Shown: one piece after another, positions 7,777 to 16,091 of the stretch
Layout of the letters: the number at the start of each line of letters is the position of its first letter
Position numbering within the stretch: the stretch's first letter is position 1
DNA from: Bradyrhizobium sp. CB1717
GTDB lineage: Bacteria; Pseudomonadota; Alphaproteobacteria; Rhizobiales; Xanthobacteraceae
NCBI RefSeq assembly: GCF_029714325.1
Contig: NZ_CP121666.1
Coordinates: forward strand, 4,402,001-4,466,000
Direction: 5' to 3'
DNA length: 64,000 nucleotides
Program-made: the position numbers and the translations under genes
The notes under the pieces: generated by a model
What the model saw: only the letters and a program-made list of their open reading frames with translations
What the model was told of the DNA's origin: nothing
Database searches by the model: none

Positions 7777-10128
7777 TCACCACGCCTTGCCCTTCTTGCC
7801 CTTACCTTTTCCCTTGTTCTTGCCCTTCTTCCCTTTGCCGGACTTTTGCTTCTCCGGCTTGCGTTTTCTCTCCGGGCTGCGTCCGGGATGCGCCTTGAAC
7901 GAGGGGCGGCGCTGTGGACCGGGTCGCCTGCGATCGCGCGGGCTCGTCTCACTGGACGACGACAGCAGCTCGAAGCGCAGCGCACCCGCGATGGGAGCGG
8001 CTTCGATCAGGCGCACGTCGACGACGTCGCCGAGCTGATACATGGTGCCGCTGCGCGTGCCGACCAGGGCGTGGCGGCCCTCGTCATAGTTGAAATATTC
8101 CGTGCCAAGGGATCTGATCGGGACCAGCCCGTCGGCGCCCGTCTCGCTCAGCTTGACGAACAGGCCGGCGCGGGTGACGCCGGAGACGCGGCCCTGGAAG
8201 CTGGCGCCGATACGGTCGGCGAGATGGTGCGCGATCAGGCGATCGACCGTTTCGCGCTCCGCCTTCATGGCGCGCCGTTCCGTGAGCGAAATATGCGCGG
8301 CGACTTCGCTTAAGGTCTCCGGCGTCTCGCTGTCGGGCAGGGCACCTTCGCCGAGGCCGAGCGCGCGGACCAGCGCGCGGTGCACGACGAGGTCGGCATA
8401 GCGGCGGATCGGCGAGGTGAAATGCGCATAGCGGCGCAGGTTCAGGCCGAAATGGCCGTAGTTTTCTGAAGAGTACTCAGCCTGCGCCTGGGCGCGCAGC
8501 ACCACTTCGCTGACCAGCGGAAAGTAATCATGGCCTTCGAGCTGGGCCAGCACGCGGTTGAACGTGGTGGGACGCAACGCGCCTGATTTGGCGAAGGGAA
8601 CGTCGAGCGTCTCCAGGAATTCTGCGAGTGCGTGAACCTTCTCCAGCGTCGGCTCGTCATGCACGCGGTAGATCAGCGGCAGCGACCTCTTCTCCAGCAT
8701 CTCGGCCGCCGCGACGTTGGCGAGGATCATGAACTCCTCGATCAGCTTGTGCGCGTCGAGACGCTCGGGCACGACGACGCGGTCGACCGTGCCGTCGCTC
8801 TTCAAGAGGATCTTGCGCTCTGGCAGATCGAGATTGAGCGGATCGCGCTCGTCTCTTGCGCGCTTGGCGCAGGCATAGGCGGCGTAGAGGGGCTTGAGGA
8901 TCGGATCGAGCAGCGGGCCGGTGGTGTCGTCAGGCCGTCCGTCGATCGCGGCCTGCGCCTGCGCGTAGCTGAGCTTGGCGGCCGAACGCATCAGGATGCG
9001 ATGAAAACTGTGCGAGCGCTTGCGGCCGTCGGGGCCGAGCACCATCCGCACCGCGAGCGCGCCGCGCGGCTCGCCCGGCACCAGCGAGCAGAGATTGTTG
9101 GAGATGCGCTCGGGCAGCATCGGCACGACGCGGTCGGGGAAATAGACCGAATTGCCGCGGTCGAGCGCGTCGCGGTCGAGCGCAGTGCCCGGGCGGACGT
9201 AGAAGCTGACGTCGGCGATGGCGACGTTGACGATGAAGCCACCCTTGTTGTTGGGATCATCATCCGGCTGCGCATGCACCGCGTCGTCGTGATCCTTGGC
9301 GTCCGGCGGATCGATGGTGACGAGCGGCACGTCACGCCAGTCCTCGCGGCCCTTCAGGTTCGCCGGCTCTGCTGCTTCCGCCTCGCGCTCCGCTGCGGAG
9401 GAAAACTGCAGCGGAATGTCGTGGGCGTAGATCGCGATCAGGCTGATCGCCTTCTCGGATTTGACCGAGCCAAGCTTCTCCTTGACCCGTCCCGAAGCGA
9501 GGCCAAAGCTGCGCGTGCGGACGATGTCGACGCTGACGAGGTCGCCGTCCTGCGCGCCGTGCGCATCGGCCGGGGCGATGTTCAACTCGCGATCGGCGGA
9601 CTTCTTGTCCACCGGGACGAGCCGTCCACCGCCTTCGGGAAGGCTGCGGAACACGCCGAGGATGCGGGTCTTGGTCTTGTCGAAGACCTTGATGATGCGG
9701 CCGCGATAAGCCGGTCCTTCGGTCTCCTCGGAGCGCTCGACGCGCAGCAGCACGCGGTCGCGTACGCCGGCGGCAGTGCCGGGCTTGGGCCGGCGTGGCA
9801 TCTCGATGAGGATCTTTGGCGGCTCGCCGCTCTCGACCTCGTCCCATTCGGTGGGAGTGGCGATCAATTCGCCGTCGCGGTCACGGCCGGTGATGTCAGC
9901 GACCAGCGTCGGCGGCAGCGTGTCCGGTTCGGAGACCTTGTGGCGCTTCTTCTTGATGGTCCCGTCGTCGGCGAGCTCGCGCAGCATGCGCTTGAGCTCG
10001 ACGCGATCGGCGTTCTTCAGGCCGAACTCGCGCGCAATTTCGCGGGTTCCGACCTTTCCTGGGTTTGCCTTGATGAAGGCGACGATGGCTTGCCTGTCGG
10101 GAAAGCCACGGTCTTTCTTTGGTTTCAC
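7777..10128 (-). CDS. rnr: Ribonuclease R
   Basis: 783 residues. 3'-5' exoribonuclease of the RNB/RNase II family that degrades structured RNA and takes part in RNA quality control. The N-terminal winged-helix region (FIKANPGKVGTREIAREFGL), cold-shock region, RNB core with the DPPDAKDHDDAVH metal-binding stretch (Asp cluster near residue 275) and HFTSPIRRYADLVVHR (near 580), and a C-terminal S1 domain are all present. The tail is a run of Lys/Gly (GKGKKGKNKGKGKGKKGKAW), typical of RNase R RNA-binding tails. Starts with GTG. Lies 7 bp downstream of topA, so probably one transcript. Confidence 0.96.
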   Translation of the reverse strand: MKPKKDRGFPDRQAIVAFIKANPGKVGTREIAREFGLKNADRVELKRMLRELADDGTIKKKRHKVSEPDTLPPTLVADITGRDRDGELIATPTEWDEVESGEPPKILIEMPRRPKPGTAAGVRDRVLLRVERSEETEGPAYRGRIIKVFDKTKTRILGVFRSLPEGGGRLVPVDKKSADRELNIAPADAHGAQDGDLVSVDIVRTRSFGLASGRVKEKLGSVKSEKAISLIAIYAHDIPLQFSSAAEREAEAAEPANLKGREDWRDVPLVTIDPPDAKDHDDAVHAQPDDDPNNKGGFIVNVAIADVSFYVRPGTALDRDALDRGNSVYFPDRVVPMLPERISNNLCSLVPGEPRGALAVRMVLGPDGRKRSHSFHRILMRSAAKLSYAQAQAAIDGRPDDTTGPLLDPILKPLYAAYACAKRARDERDPLNLDLPERKILLKSDGTVDRVVVPERLDAHKLIEEFMILANVAAAEMLEKRSLPLIYRVHDEPTLEKVHALAEFLETLDVPFAKSGALRPTTFNRVLAQLEGHDYFPLVSEVVLRAQAQAEYSSENYGHFGLNLRRYAHFTSPIRRYADLVVHRALVRALGLGEGALPDSETPETLSEVAAHISLTERRAMKAERETVDRLIAHHLADRIGASFQGRVSGVTRAGLFVKLSETGADGLVPIRSLGTEYFNYDEGRHALVGTRSGTMYQLGDVVDVRLIEAAPIAGALRFELLSSSSETSPRDRRRPGPQRRPSFKAHPGRSPERKRKPEKQKSGKGKKGKNKGKGKGKKGKAW

Positions 10129-10135
10129 TTAACCT

Positions 10136-12907
10136 CTAATTCTTGCCGGCACTCTTCTTGGCCGGAGTATTTGCAGGATTCTTGCTGGCGGCGGCCTTGG
10201 TCGGCGACGTCTTTGCAGTCGACGACACGGCGGCGCGCGCCTTGCTGGTGGATTCGGATTTGGATTTGGCCGCGGCTTTCTTCGCGGCCGGTTTCTTCGG
10301 TTTTGGCGCGGCATCCTCGCCGTCGGCCCTCTCCGCAGCCTTCTTGGCCTTGGCAGGCTTGGCCGCCTTCTTCGCCTTGGTCTTGCCGCCGCTCTTTCCG
10401 CCCCCTTTGGCCGCGCGCTCGTCGATCAGTGCGATCGCCTGCGGCAGCGTGACGGTGTCCTTCTCGAACTCGGCGGGGATCGTCGCGTTGACGCCGCCGG
10501 CGGTGACATAGGCGCCGTAGCGGCCGCTCTTCACGGTGACGGTGCCGAGCGTCGGATGATCGCCGATGGCCTTGCCGGGATCGGCGCCGAAGCGGCGGCT
10601 CGGGCCCTTGGCGACCTTCTCCGCGATCAGCGTCACCGCGCGGTTGAGGCCGATGTCGAAGACCTCGTCGCCGGCCTCTAAGCTGGCATAGGTCTTCTCG
10701 TGCTTCACGAACGGTCCGAAGCGGCCGAGGCCCGCCGTGATCGGCTGACCGGTTTCCGGATGCTTGCCGATCTCGCGCGGCAGCGACAGCAGCTTCAGCG
10801 CAAGCTCGAGATCGACATCGCTGGGCGAGGTGCCCTTGGGGATGCCCGCGCGCTTCGGCTTCTCGCCTTCCTCATAATCCTTCTGCTCGCCGAGCTGGAT
10901 GTAGGGCCCGAAGCGGCCGGCCTTGACCCAGACATCGCGACCCGTGTCGGGGTCCTGGCCGAGCGAACGGTCAGCAGTCGCCTCGCCATCGGCGGCGAGC
11001 TGGCGGGTGTAGCGGCATTCCGGATAGTTCGAGCAGCCGACGAAGGCGCCGAACTTGCCGGCCTTCAGATTCAGTCGGCCGGTGCCGCAATTCGGGCACT
11101 GCCTGATGTCGCCGCCATCCGCGCGCGGCGGATAGATGTGCTGACCCAGCATATCGTCGAGCACGTCGAGCACCTGCGCCACGCGCAGATCCTTGATGTC
11201 GTCGACGGCGCCGATGAAGCCGGTCCAGAAGTCCTTCAGAACCTGCTGCCAGGAGATCTCGTTGTTGGAGATGCGGTCGAGCTGCTCTTCGAGGCCGGCC
11301 GTGAAATCGTATTCGACGTAGCGGGCAAAGAAGCTTTCGAGGAAGGCGACCACGACGCGGCCCTTGTCCTCGCCGTGCAGGCGCTTCTTCTCTAGCTTGA
11401 CGTAACCGCGGTCCTTCAGCACCTGAAGGATCGAGGCATAGGTCGAGGGCCGGCCGATGCCGAGCTCTTCCATGCGCTTGACCAGCGAAGCTTCCGAGAA
11501 GCGCGGCGGCGGCTCGGTGAAATGCTGGGTGACGGAAAGCGACTGCCGCTTCAGGGCGTCGTTCGGGCTCATCGCGGGCAGGCGGCGGGAATCCTCGTCC
11601 TCCTCGTCGTCGCGGCCTTCCTGATAGAGTGCGAGGAAGCCGTCGAACTTGACGACCTGACCGGTGGCGCGCAGCTCCAGCGTCCGGGCGCCGGCCTTCG
11701 CCGTGATGTCGACGGTGGTACGTTCCAGCTCGGCCGATTCCATCTGGCTCGCGATGGTGCGCTTCCAGATCAGCTCATAGAGCCGGGCCTGATCGGCATC
11801 GAGCTTGCGGCTCATGCTGTCGGGACGGCGGGAGAGGTCGGTCGGGCGGATCGCTTCGTGCGCTTCCTGGGCGTTCTTGGCCTTGGCCTGGTACTGGCGT
11901 GGCGCGTCCGGCACGTAGGCATTGCCGTAATCCTCGCCGATCACCTTGCGTGCCTGGGTGACCGCCTCGGGGGCGATCTGCACGCCGTCGGTACGCATAT
12001 AAGTAATGAGTCCGGTGGTCTCGCCGCCGATGTCGATGCCTTCATAGAGGCGCTGGGCGATGCGCATGGTGTGCGCGGGCGCAAAGCCGTATTTGCGGCT
12101 GGCTTCCTGCTGCAGCGTCGAGGTGGTGAAGGGCGCCTGCGGATTGCGCCGCGCTGGCTTGGCGTCGACCGCGGTGACCGCGTAGTTCGCAAGCTCAAGC
12201 GCCTTCTTGAAGTCTTCAGCTTCCGCGCCGGTGCCGATGTCGAGGCGCTGGATCTTCTTGCCGTCGGCGCCGACGAGGCGGGCCTCGAAGGCATCGCCGC
12301 GCGGGGTGAGCAGGGTCGCGATCAGCGACCAATATTCGCGCGGCACGAATTTCTCGATCTCGAGCTCGCGGTCGCAGACGAGGCGGAGCGCCACCGACTG
12401 CACGCGGCCGGCCGAGCGGGCGCCAGGCAGCTTGCGCCACAGCACGGGGGAGAGGGTGAAGCCGACGAGGTAATCGAGGGCCCGGCGCGCCATATAGGCG
12501 TCGACCAGCGCACCGTCGATCTCGCGCGGATGCTTCATCGCGTCCGTGACGGCCTGCTTGGTGATGGCGTTGAACACCACGCGCTCGATCTTCTGATCTT
12601 TCAGCGCGCGCTTCTCCTTCATCACCTCCAGCACGTGCCAGGAGATGGCCTCGCCCTCGCGATCGGGGTCGGTCGCCAGAATCAGGCGGTCGGCGCCCTT
12701 CAGGGATTTGGCGATATCGTTGAGCCGGCCGGCCGCCTTGGGGTCGACCTCCCAGATCATCTTGAAATTGGCGTCGGGATCGACGGAACCGTTCTTCGCC
12801 GGGAGATCGCGGACATGGCCGAACGAGGCCAGAACCTCGTAGGACGAGCCCAGATATTTGTTGATCGTCTTGGCTTTCGCCGGCGACTCCACAATGACGA
12901 TATTCAT
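10136..12907 (-). CDS. topA: DNA topoisomerase I
   Basis: 923 residues. Type IA topoisomerase that relaxes negative supercoils. TOPRIM domain at the start (MNIVIVESPAKAKTINKYLG and the DPDREGEAISWH acidic motif), catalytic tyrosine in GLITYMRTDG near residue 300, one C-terminal C4 zinc finger (CPNCGTGRLNLKAGKFGAF..C..YPEC), then repeated GRFGPY/GRFGPF/GRYGAY modules. It ends in about 100 residues of Lys/Ala/Ser-rich disordered tail, as in other Bradyrhizobiaceae. ATG at 12907. First gene of the topA-rnr-DUF983-NUDIX run here, because an accessory islet separates it from dprA. Confidence 0.97.
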   Translation of the reverse strand: MNIVIVESPAKAKTINKYLGSSYEVLASFGHVRDLPAKNGSVDPDANFKMIWEVDPKAAGRLNDIAKSLKGADRLILATDPDREGEAISWHVLEVMKEKRALKDQKIERVVFNAITKQAVTDAMKHPREIDGALVDAYMARRALDYLVGFTLSPVLWRKLPGARSAGRVQSVALRLVCDRELEIEKFVPREYWSLIATLLTPRGDAFEARLVGADGKKIQRLDIGTGAEAEDFKKALELANYAVTAVDAKPARRNPQAPFTTSTLQQEASRKYGFAPAHTMRIAQRLYEGIDIGGETTGLITYMRTDGVQIAPEAVTQARKVIGEDYGNAYVPDAPRQYQAKAKNAQEAHEAIRPTDLSRRPDSMSRKLDADQARLYELIWKRTIASQMESAELERTTVDITAKAGARTLELRATGQVVKFDGFLALYQEGRDDEEDEDSRRLPAMSPNDALKRQSLSVTQHFTEPPPRFSEASLVKRMEELGIGRPSTYASILQVLKDRGYVKLEKKRLHGEDKGRVVVAFLESFFARYVEYDFTAGLEEQLDRISNNEISWQQVLKDFWTGFIGAVDDIKDLRVAQVLDVLDDMLGQHIYPPRADGGDIRQCPNCGTGRLNLKAGKFGAFVGCSNYPECRYTRQLAADGEATADRSLGQDPDTGRDVWVKAGRFGPYIQLGEQKDYEEGEKPKRAGIPKGTSPSDVDLELALKLLSLPREIGKHPETGQPITAGLGRFGPFVKHEKTYASLEAGDEVFDIGLNRAVTLIAEKVAKGPSRRFGADPGKAIGDHPTLGTVTVKSGRYGAYVTAGGVNATIPAEFEKDTVTLPQAIALIDERAAKGGGKSGGKTKAKKAAKPAKAKKAAERADGEDAAPKPKKPAAKKAAAKSKSESTSKARAAVSSTAKTSPTKAAASKNPANTPAKKSAGKN

Positions 12908-13099
12908 TTAGTTCCAGTGGCTTACGGGAAAATCTTGGGCCGGAAACGAAAGGACTCGGGTCGGCCGTTTCGCTCCGAACATGGGTGGTGAGGCCCCCGC
13001 TGTCAAATCGGGGGCTGTTGAAAGCGCTCCGGATGGGAAAAGTTTCATATCGAGAAAGTTGCAAATCACCACCTTGGAGTTGCGATCCCTATCGGCGTA

Positions 13100-13375
13100 G
13101 TGTCTCTGTGGGGCATGGATTCGGGGTGGGGACGGGTGACAAGGCCGGGAAAGAAGCGGGCGCGCGCCGTATCGGGCGCGCCGGGAGGCTCGCGCAACGA
13201 GGAACCGGGGGAGGGCGGGGCAGATGAGGCGGTGGCCTTCATCGCCGAGCAGGTGGCTGCGTTGCGCAAGCTCGCCGAGCGCCACAAGCTGGACGTGCTG
13301 CATTATCTCCTGGGGATGACGCAGCTCGAGGCCGACGAGCATTTGCGACTGCGGAGCAAGCGCAAGCTGTCGTGA
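13100..13375 (+). CDS. Conserved small hypothetical protein
   Basis: 91 residues. The N-terminal half is low-complexity and basic; the C-terminal half (EAVAFIAEQVAALRKLAERH then LDVLHYLLGMTQLEADEHLR) is a clear amphipathic helical unit, and it ends in RLRSKRKLS. Similar short helical proteins occur in Bradyrhizobium, from memory and not checked. The true start may lie further in. The stop lies about 10 bp before the left core of the IS110 element, so the insertion left this gene intact. No function known. Confidence 0.6.
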   Translation: MSLWGMDSGWGRVTRPGKKRARAVSGAPGGSRNEEPGEGGADEAVAFIAEQVAALRKLAERHKLDVLHYLLGMTQLEADEHLRLRSKRKLS

Positions 13376-13386
13376 CCCGTCATCCT

Positions 13387-13563
13387 TGTAAGTTTCGACT
13401 CACTGGATCGGATAGAGTGTCCGGTGCGGTAGCGGACGGGAGACCGCCTCATCCCAGGGCTTTGAAGCCCGAGCCTCAGCGCGGCGCCCCGTCCGTTGTT
13501 CCATTGAACCCGAACAGTCGCGAGGGCCGCCTGGCGAGCCCGATTGCGCAAGGATGGGTGCAG
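13387..13563 (+). ncRNA. Putative IS110 bridge RNA
   Basis: The 177-nt leader before the recombinase fits the place and size of the bridge RNA known from IS621. A stem (13433-13440 with 13488-13495) closes an internal loop. In that loop TCATCC (13449-13454) repeats the left-target top strand, a GGGC/GCCC hairpin (13457-13470) follows, and GCCTCAG (13473-13479) is the reverse complement of the right target CTGAGGC. A second loop carries ACAGTCGC (13514-13521), identical to the right end of the element (14505-14512), again followed by a GGGC...GCCC hairpin, and CAAG (13549-13552) complementary to the left-end start CTTG. The exact RNA ends are unknown. Confidence 0.6.
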
Positions 13564-14496
13564 ATGGACGCGATCTATATTGGCATTGATGTATCGAAGG
13601 ACCGGCTGGACGTGCATTTGCGTCCGAGCGGGGAAGCCTTTGCCGTGGCGCGTGACGGCAAAGGCTTGGAAGACCTTGTTGCTCGTCTGCAGGCCTGTTC
13701 GCCAACGCTGATTGCAGTGGAAGCGACGGGCGGCTTCGAGACCATTGTCGCGGCGGCGCTGGCCGGCGCCCAACTGCCGCTGGTGGTGGTCAATCCGGCC
13801 CAAATCCGGCACTTCGCGCAGGCCGTTGGCCAGCGCGCCAAGACCGATCCGATCGATGCGGCAGTCATCGCGCGGTTTGTCGAGGCGGTGAAGCCGACGC
13901 CGCGTGCCATGCCAGATCAGGAAGCCCGGCTGCTGGCCGAACTGGTCAGCCGCCGACGGCAGATCATCGAGATGATCGTTGCCGAGCGCCAGCGCGAGAA
14001 GCGGGCCGAGAATGTCCGCGTTCGCAAGAGCCTTGCCCGCCACATCAAGGTCCTCGAGAAGGAGCTGCTGGAGATCGACAACGACATCGACACGCTGGTG
14101 CGCGGTTCGCCGGTCTGGCGCGCCAAGGAGGAGTTGCTGGTGAGCTTTCCGGGTGTAAGCAACACGCTCGCCCGCACCTTCCTGGCCGAGGTGCCCGAGC
14201 TCGGCACCCTCAATCGGCGCCAGATCGCAAGCCTCGCCGGCCTTGCTCCGTTCACCCGCCAATCCGGCCGCTGGAAGGGCAAGAGCATGATCGGCGGCGG
14301 GCGAGCCGCACTGCGCGCCGGGCTCTACATGGCCGCTCTCTCGGCCAGCCGACACCATCCGCAGCTCAAGCTCTTCTATCAACGCCTGCTGATCGCCGGG
14401 AAGCCGAAGATGGTGGCCCTCATCGCCGTCGCTCGCAAAGTCCTCACCATCCTCAACGCCATGCTCAGGGACCAAAAACAATGGCAACCCGCTTGA
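13564..14496 (+). CDS. IS110-family transposase/recombinase
   Basis: 310 residues. N-terminal RuvC-like DEDD domain: Asp9 (YIGIDVSKD), Glu53 (AVEATGGFE), Asp95 and Asp98 (KTDPIDA). The C-terminal Transposase_20 domain begins around VSFPGVSNTLA and carries Ser234 in TRQSGRWKGK, the position of the nucleophilic serine in IS110 enzymes. All five catalytic positions are intact, so the gene looks functional. The frame is open back to 13372, but ATG at 13564 starts at the conserved MDAIYIGIDVSKDRLD and leaves the non-coding end free. Confidence 0.93.
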   Translation: MDAIYIGIDVSKDRLDVHLRPSGEAFAVARDGKGLEDLVARLQACSPTLIAVEATGGFETIVAAALAGAQLPLVVVNPAQIRHFAQAVGQRAKTDPIDAAVIARFVEAVKPTPRAMPDQEARLLAELVSRRRQIIEMIVAERQREKRAENVRVRKSLARHIKVLEKELLEIDNDIDTLVRGSPVWRAKEELLVSFPGVSNTLARTFLAEVPELGTLNRRQIASLAGLAPFTRQSGRWKGKSMIGGGRAALRAGLYMAALSASRHHPQLKLFYQRLLIAGKPKMVALIAVARKVLTILNAMLRDQKQWQPA

Positions 14497-14513
14497 CGAA
14501 GAACACAGTCGCT

Positions 14514-14656
14514 GAGGCGCGAGTGGCGCGATGCGGAGCATTGCGCCGGGAGCCTCGAAGGATGAACGGCCGGGATGCGGCCGCGTGGAGAAAGCCGGGC
14601 CGTCGCCCTTCGAGGCTCGCCGAAGAGGCGAGCACCTCAGGGTGACGGTGAGGGAT
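14514..14656. repeat. REP-like palindromic repeat split by the IS
   Basis: The stretch contains two nested imperfect palindromes whose arms carry TCATCCT(T)(C)GAGGC and its complement (GCCTCGAAGGATGA at about 14550-14564; CCTTCGAGGCTCGCC and CACCTCAGGGTGACGG further right). Its missing left end, CCCGTCATCCT, is found at 13376-13386 on the other side of the IS110 element. No coding potential. Confidence 0.75.
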
Positions 14657-14677
14657 TTGTGGGCGTTGCTCTAACCT

Positions 14678-14764
14678 CGTCATTGCGAGCGCAGCGAAGC
14701 AATCCAGACTGTCTCCGCGGAGGTAGTCTGGATTGCTTCGTCGCAAGGGCTCCTCGCAATGACG
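14678..14764. repeat. 87-bp CGTCATTGCGAG palindromic repeat, copy 1
   Basis: Begins CGTCATTGCGAGCG, ends CTCGCAATGACG, and has inner arms AGCAATCCAGA and TCTGGATTGCT around a short variable centre. Very similar 87-bp copies lie at 15394 and 28654. Confidence 0.9.
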
Positions 14765-14770
14765 GTGTGG

Positions 14771-15325
14771 TTAGCCGTTGAGGCCTGCCAATTTGGCCAA
14801 TCGCAGGCCGAGATATTCGGCTGTGCTGAGGTCACTCTGCGGCAACGCGCCCTCAACCAATTGTGTCGCTAGTCCAAGCTGGCTGCCCAATCGATTGCGA
14901 CCGGCTGGATCCTCTCCGCCTGGAATATCCAGCCCGCACCAGAGCATGCCGTGCTGCGCGGCCAGAATGGAAAAGTAGGTCAACGTGTGGAGTTGATCTC
15001 CGCCTGCACACGCGCCCGTCGTGAAGCCGCCCGCGATCTTGTTGGCCCATCGCCGCTGGCTCCATCGGTCACTTGAAGCGTCTGCTAAGGCTTTGAATTG
15101 CGCGGCTGGTCCGCCCATGTAGGTCGGGCTGCCAAATGCAACCGCGCCGGCGCGGTCGATCGTCTCCAATAGTCCTTCATTCTGGAATCGGCCCGACACG
15201 ATGTCGTCGCCGGCGATCCGACAAAGCGCGATCTCTGCCATTCCAGCGGCCCCGCGCGCGACCGCATGCGCCAGCGTCTCGGTGGTGCCGGAGATGGAAA
15301 AATAGACGATGGCGAGCAGGGGCAT
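14771..15325 (-). CDS. Flavodoxin-like NAD(P)H:quinone oxidoreductase (WrbA-like)
   Basis: 184 residues. FMN-binding flavodoxin fold: phosphate-binding loop SISGTTETLAHAVARG near residue 10, the 50-60s loop GSPTYMGGPAAQFKAL (about residues 65-80), and FTTGACAGGDQLHTL near 105, the pattern of WrbA and related quinone reductases. No signal peptide. Enzymes of this type make two-electron reductions of quinones. It is bounded on both sides by 87-bp repeats, so the gene sits in its own repeat-flanked segment. A catalytic assignment beyond a flavodoxin fold is inference. Confidence 0.8.
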   Translation of the reverse strand: MPLLAIVYFSISGTTETLAHAVARGAAGMAEIALCRIAGDDIVSGRFQNEGLLETIDRAGAVAFGSPTYMGGPAAQFKALADASSDRWSQRRWANKIAGGFTTGACAGGDQLHTLTYFSILAAQHGMLWCGLDIPGGEDPAGRNRLGSQLGLATQLVEGALPQSDLSTAEYLGLRLAKLAGLNG

Positions 15326-15393
15326 GGGGGTGCCACTTCGGGATGTCTAGCCATCTTTGATGGTGTCGAGATTTTGCACAAGTCCCTCCGCGT

Positions 15394-15480
15394 CGTCATT
15401 GCGAGCGGAGCGAAGCAATCCAGAGTCTTTCCGCGTAGGGATTCTGGATTGCTTCGTCGCAAGGGCTCCTCGCAATGACG
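15394..15480. repeat. 87-bp CGTCATTGCGAG palindromic repeat, copy 2
   Basis: Same termini and inner AGCAATCCAGA/TCTGGATTGCT arms as the copies at 14678 and 28654, with a diverged centre. With copy 1 it brackets the flavodoxin-like gene. Confidence 0.9.
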
Positions 15481-15502
15481 GGTGTGGAGGCAGTTCAGCG
15501 CA

Positions 15503-15970
15503 TCACGCCGAGCGCCGGCGCGGCGCGGGCCGCGGCTTCAGCATTGTGTCCGCCGGGCTAAGCAGCCGCCCGTCCTCCGCGCGCATTTCGAGCTTCTTCA
15601 CCGGGCGGCCTTTTTCGCGATCGACCAGGACCGTCGCGATCTCCTCAGGCGTGTCGTCGAATTCCTCGCTCCATTGCCGCAGCGCGACCAGGATCGGGAA
15701 GGTGCCGCGGCCCTTCGGCGTCAGGACATACTCTTGATAGGCGCTGCCGTCGGAGGCGGGGGCCGTGGCCAGGATGCCGTGGTCAACGAGTGAACGCAGC
15801 CGGGTCGACAAGATGTTCTTGGCCATGCCGAGCTTGCTCTGAAACTCGCCGAAGCGGCGCAGGCCGAACAGGGCCTCGCGAATGATCAGCAGCGACCACC
15901 AGTCGCCGAGCGCGTCCAGCGAGCGCGCGATCGGGCAGGCATCGCCCTCAAAGCTCGTTCGTTTCACCAT
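15503..15970 (-). CDS. HxlR-family transcriptional regulator
   Basis: 155 residues. Winged helix-turn-helix of the HxlR/MarR-like family: the N-terminal CPIARSLDALGDWWSLLIIR is the family signature, followed by LFGLRRFGEFQSKLGMAKNI and the recognition region LSTRLRSLVDHGIL. A cysteine near residue 12 is at the position used for redox or thiol sensing in YodB-type members; whether it senses here is unknown. Divergently transcribed from the SDR gene with a 13/15-matched inverted repeat between them, so it probably controls that gene and itself. Confidence 0.9.
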   Translation of the reverse strand: MVKRTSFEGDACPIARSLDALGDWWSLLIIREALFGLRRFGEFQSKLGMAKNILSTRLRSLVDHGILATAPASDGSAYQEYVLTPKGRGTFPILVALRQWSEEFDDTPEEIATVLVDREKGRPVKKLEMRAEDGRLLSPADTMLKPRPAPRRRSA

Positions 15971-16024
15971 CGTTCCGGTCCTTTCGCGTTCGCACGGTTC
16001 TGCCGCCGATCACGCGCTTGTGTG

Positions 16025-16077
16025 GTTGCATCATAAAACCAAATGCCCTAGATGGCAATATAGTTTCATTATGCAAC
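16025..16077. promoter_or_regulatory. Inverted repeat, candidate HxlR operator
   Basis: Arms GTTGCATCATAAAAC (16025-16039) and GTTTCATTATGCAAC (16063-16077) are reverse complements at 13 of 15 positions, 23 bp apart. They lie in the AT-rich gap between the divergent HxlR and SDR starts, and the right arm ends 14 bp before the SDR ATG. Location and symmetry fit an operator over the SDR promoter. Confidence 0.6.
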
Positions 16078-16091
16078 TACTGGAGGCGAGC

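Larger units (their letters stand above)
13385..14513 (+). mobile_element. IS110-family element with CT cores
   Basis: Boundaries are inferred from three agreeing signs. A CT dinucleotide lies at both ends (13385-13386 and 14512-14513). Removing 13387-14513 restores the palindrome CATCCT|GAGGC seen in the flanking repeat. The last bases of the right end, ACAGTCGC (14505-14512), recur inside the left non-coding end at 13514-13521. No inverted terminal repeats or target duplication beyond CT, as expected of IS110. Length is about 1.13 kb, with a 177-nt left end, one recombinase gene and a 17-nt right end. Confidence 0.75.

Noticed and set aside
8632..10452. 606-codon plus-strand frame opposite rnr
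   Set aside because: Antisense shadow of a clearly identified gene.
11522..12991. 489-codon plus-strand frame opposite topA
   Set aside because: Antisense shadow of topA with no recognisable motif.
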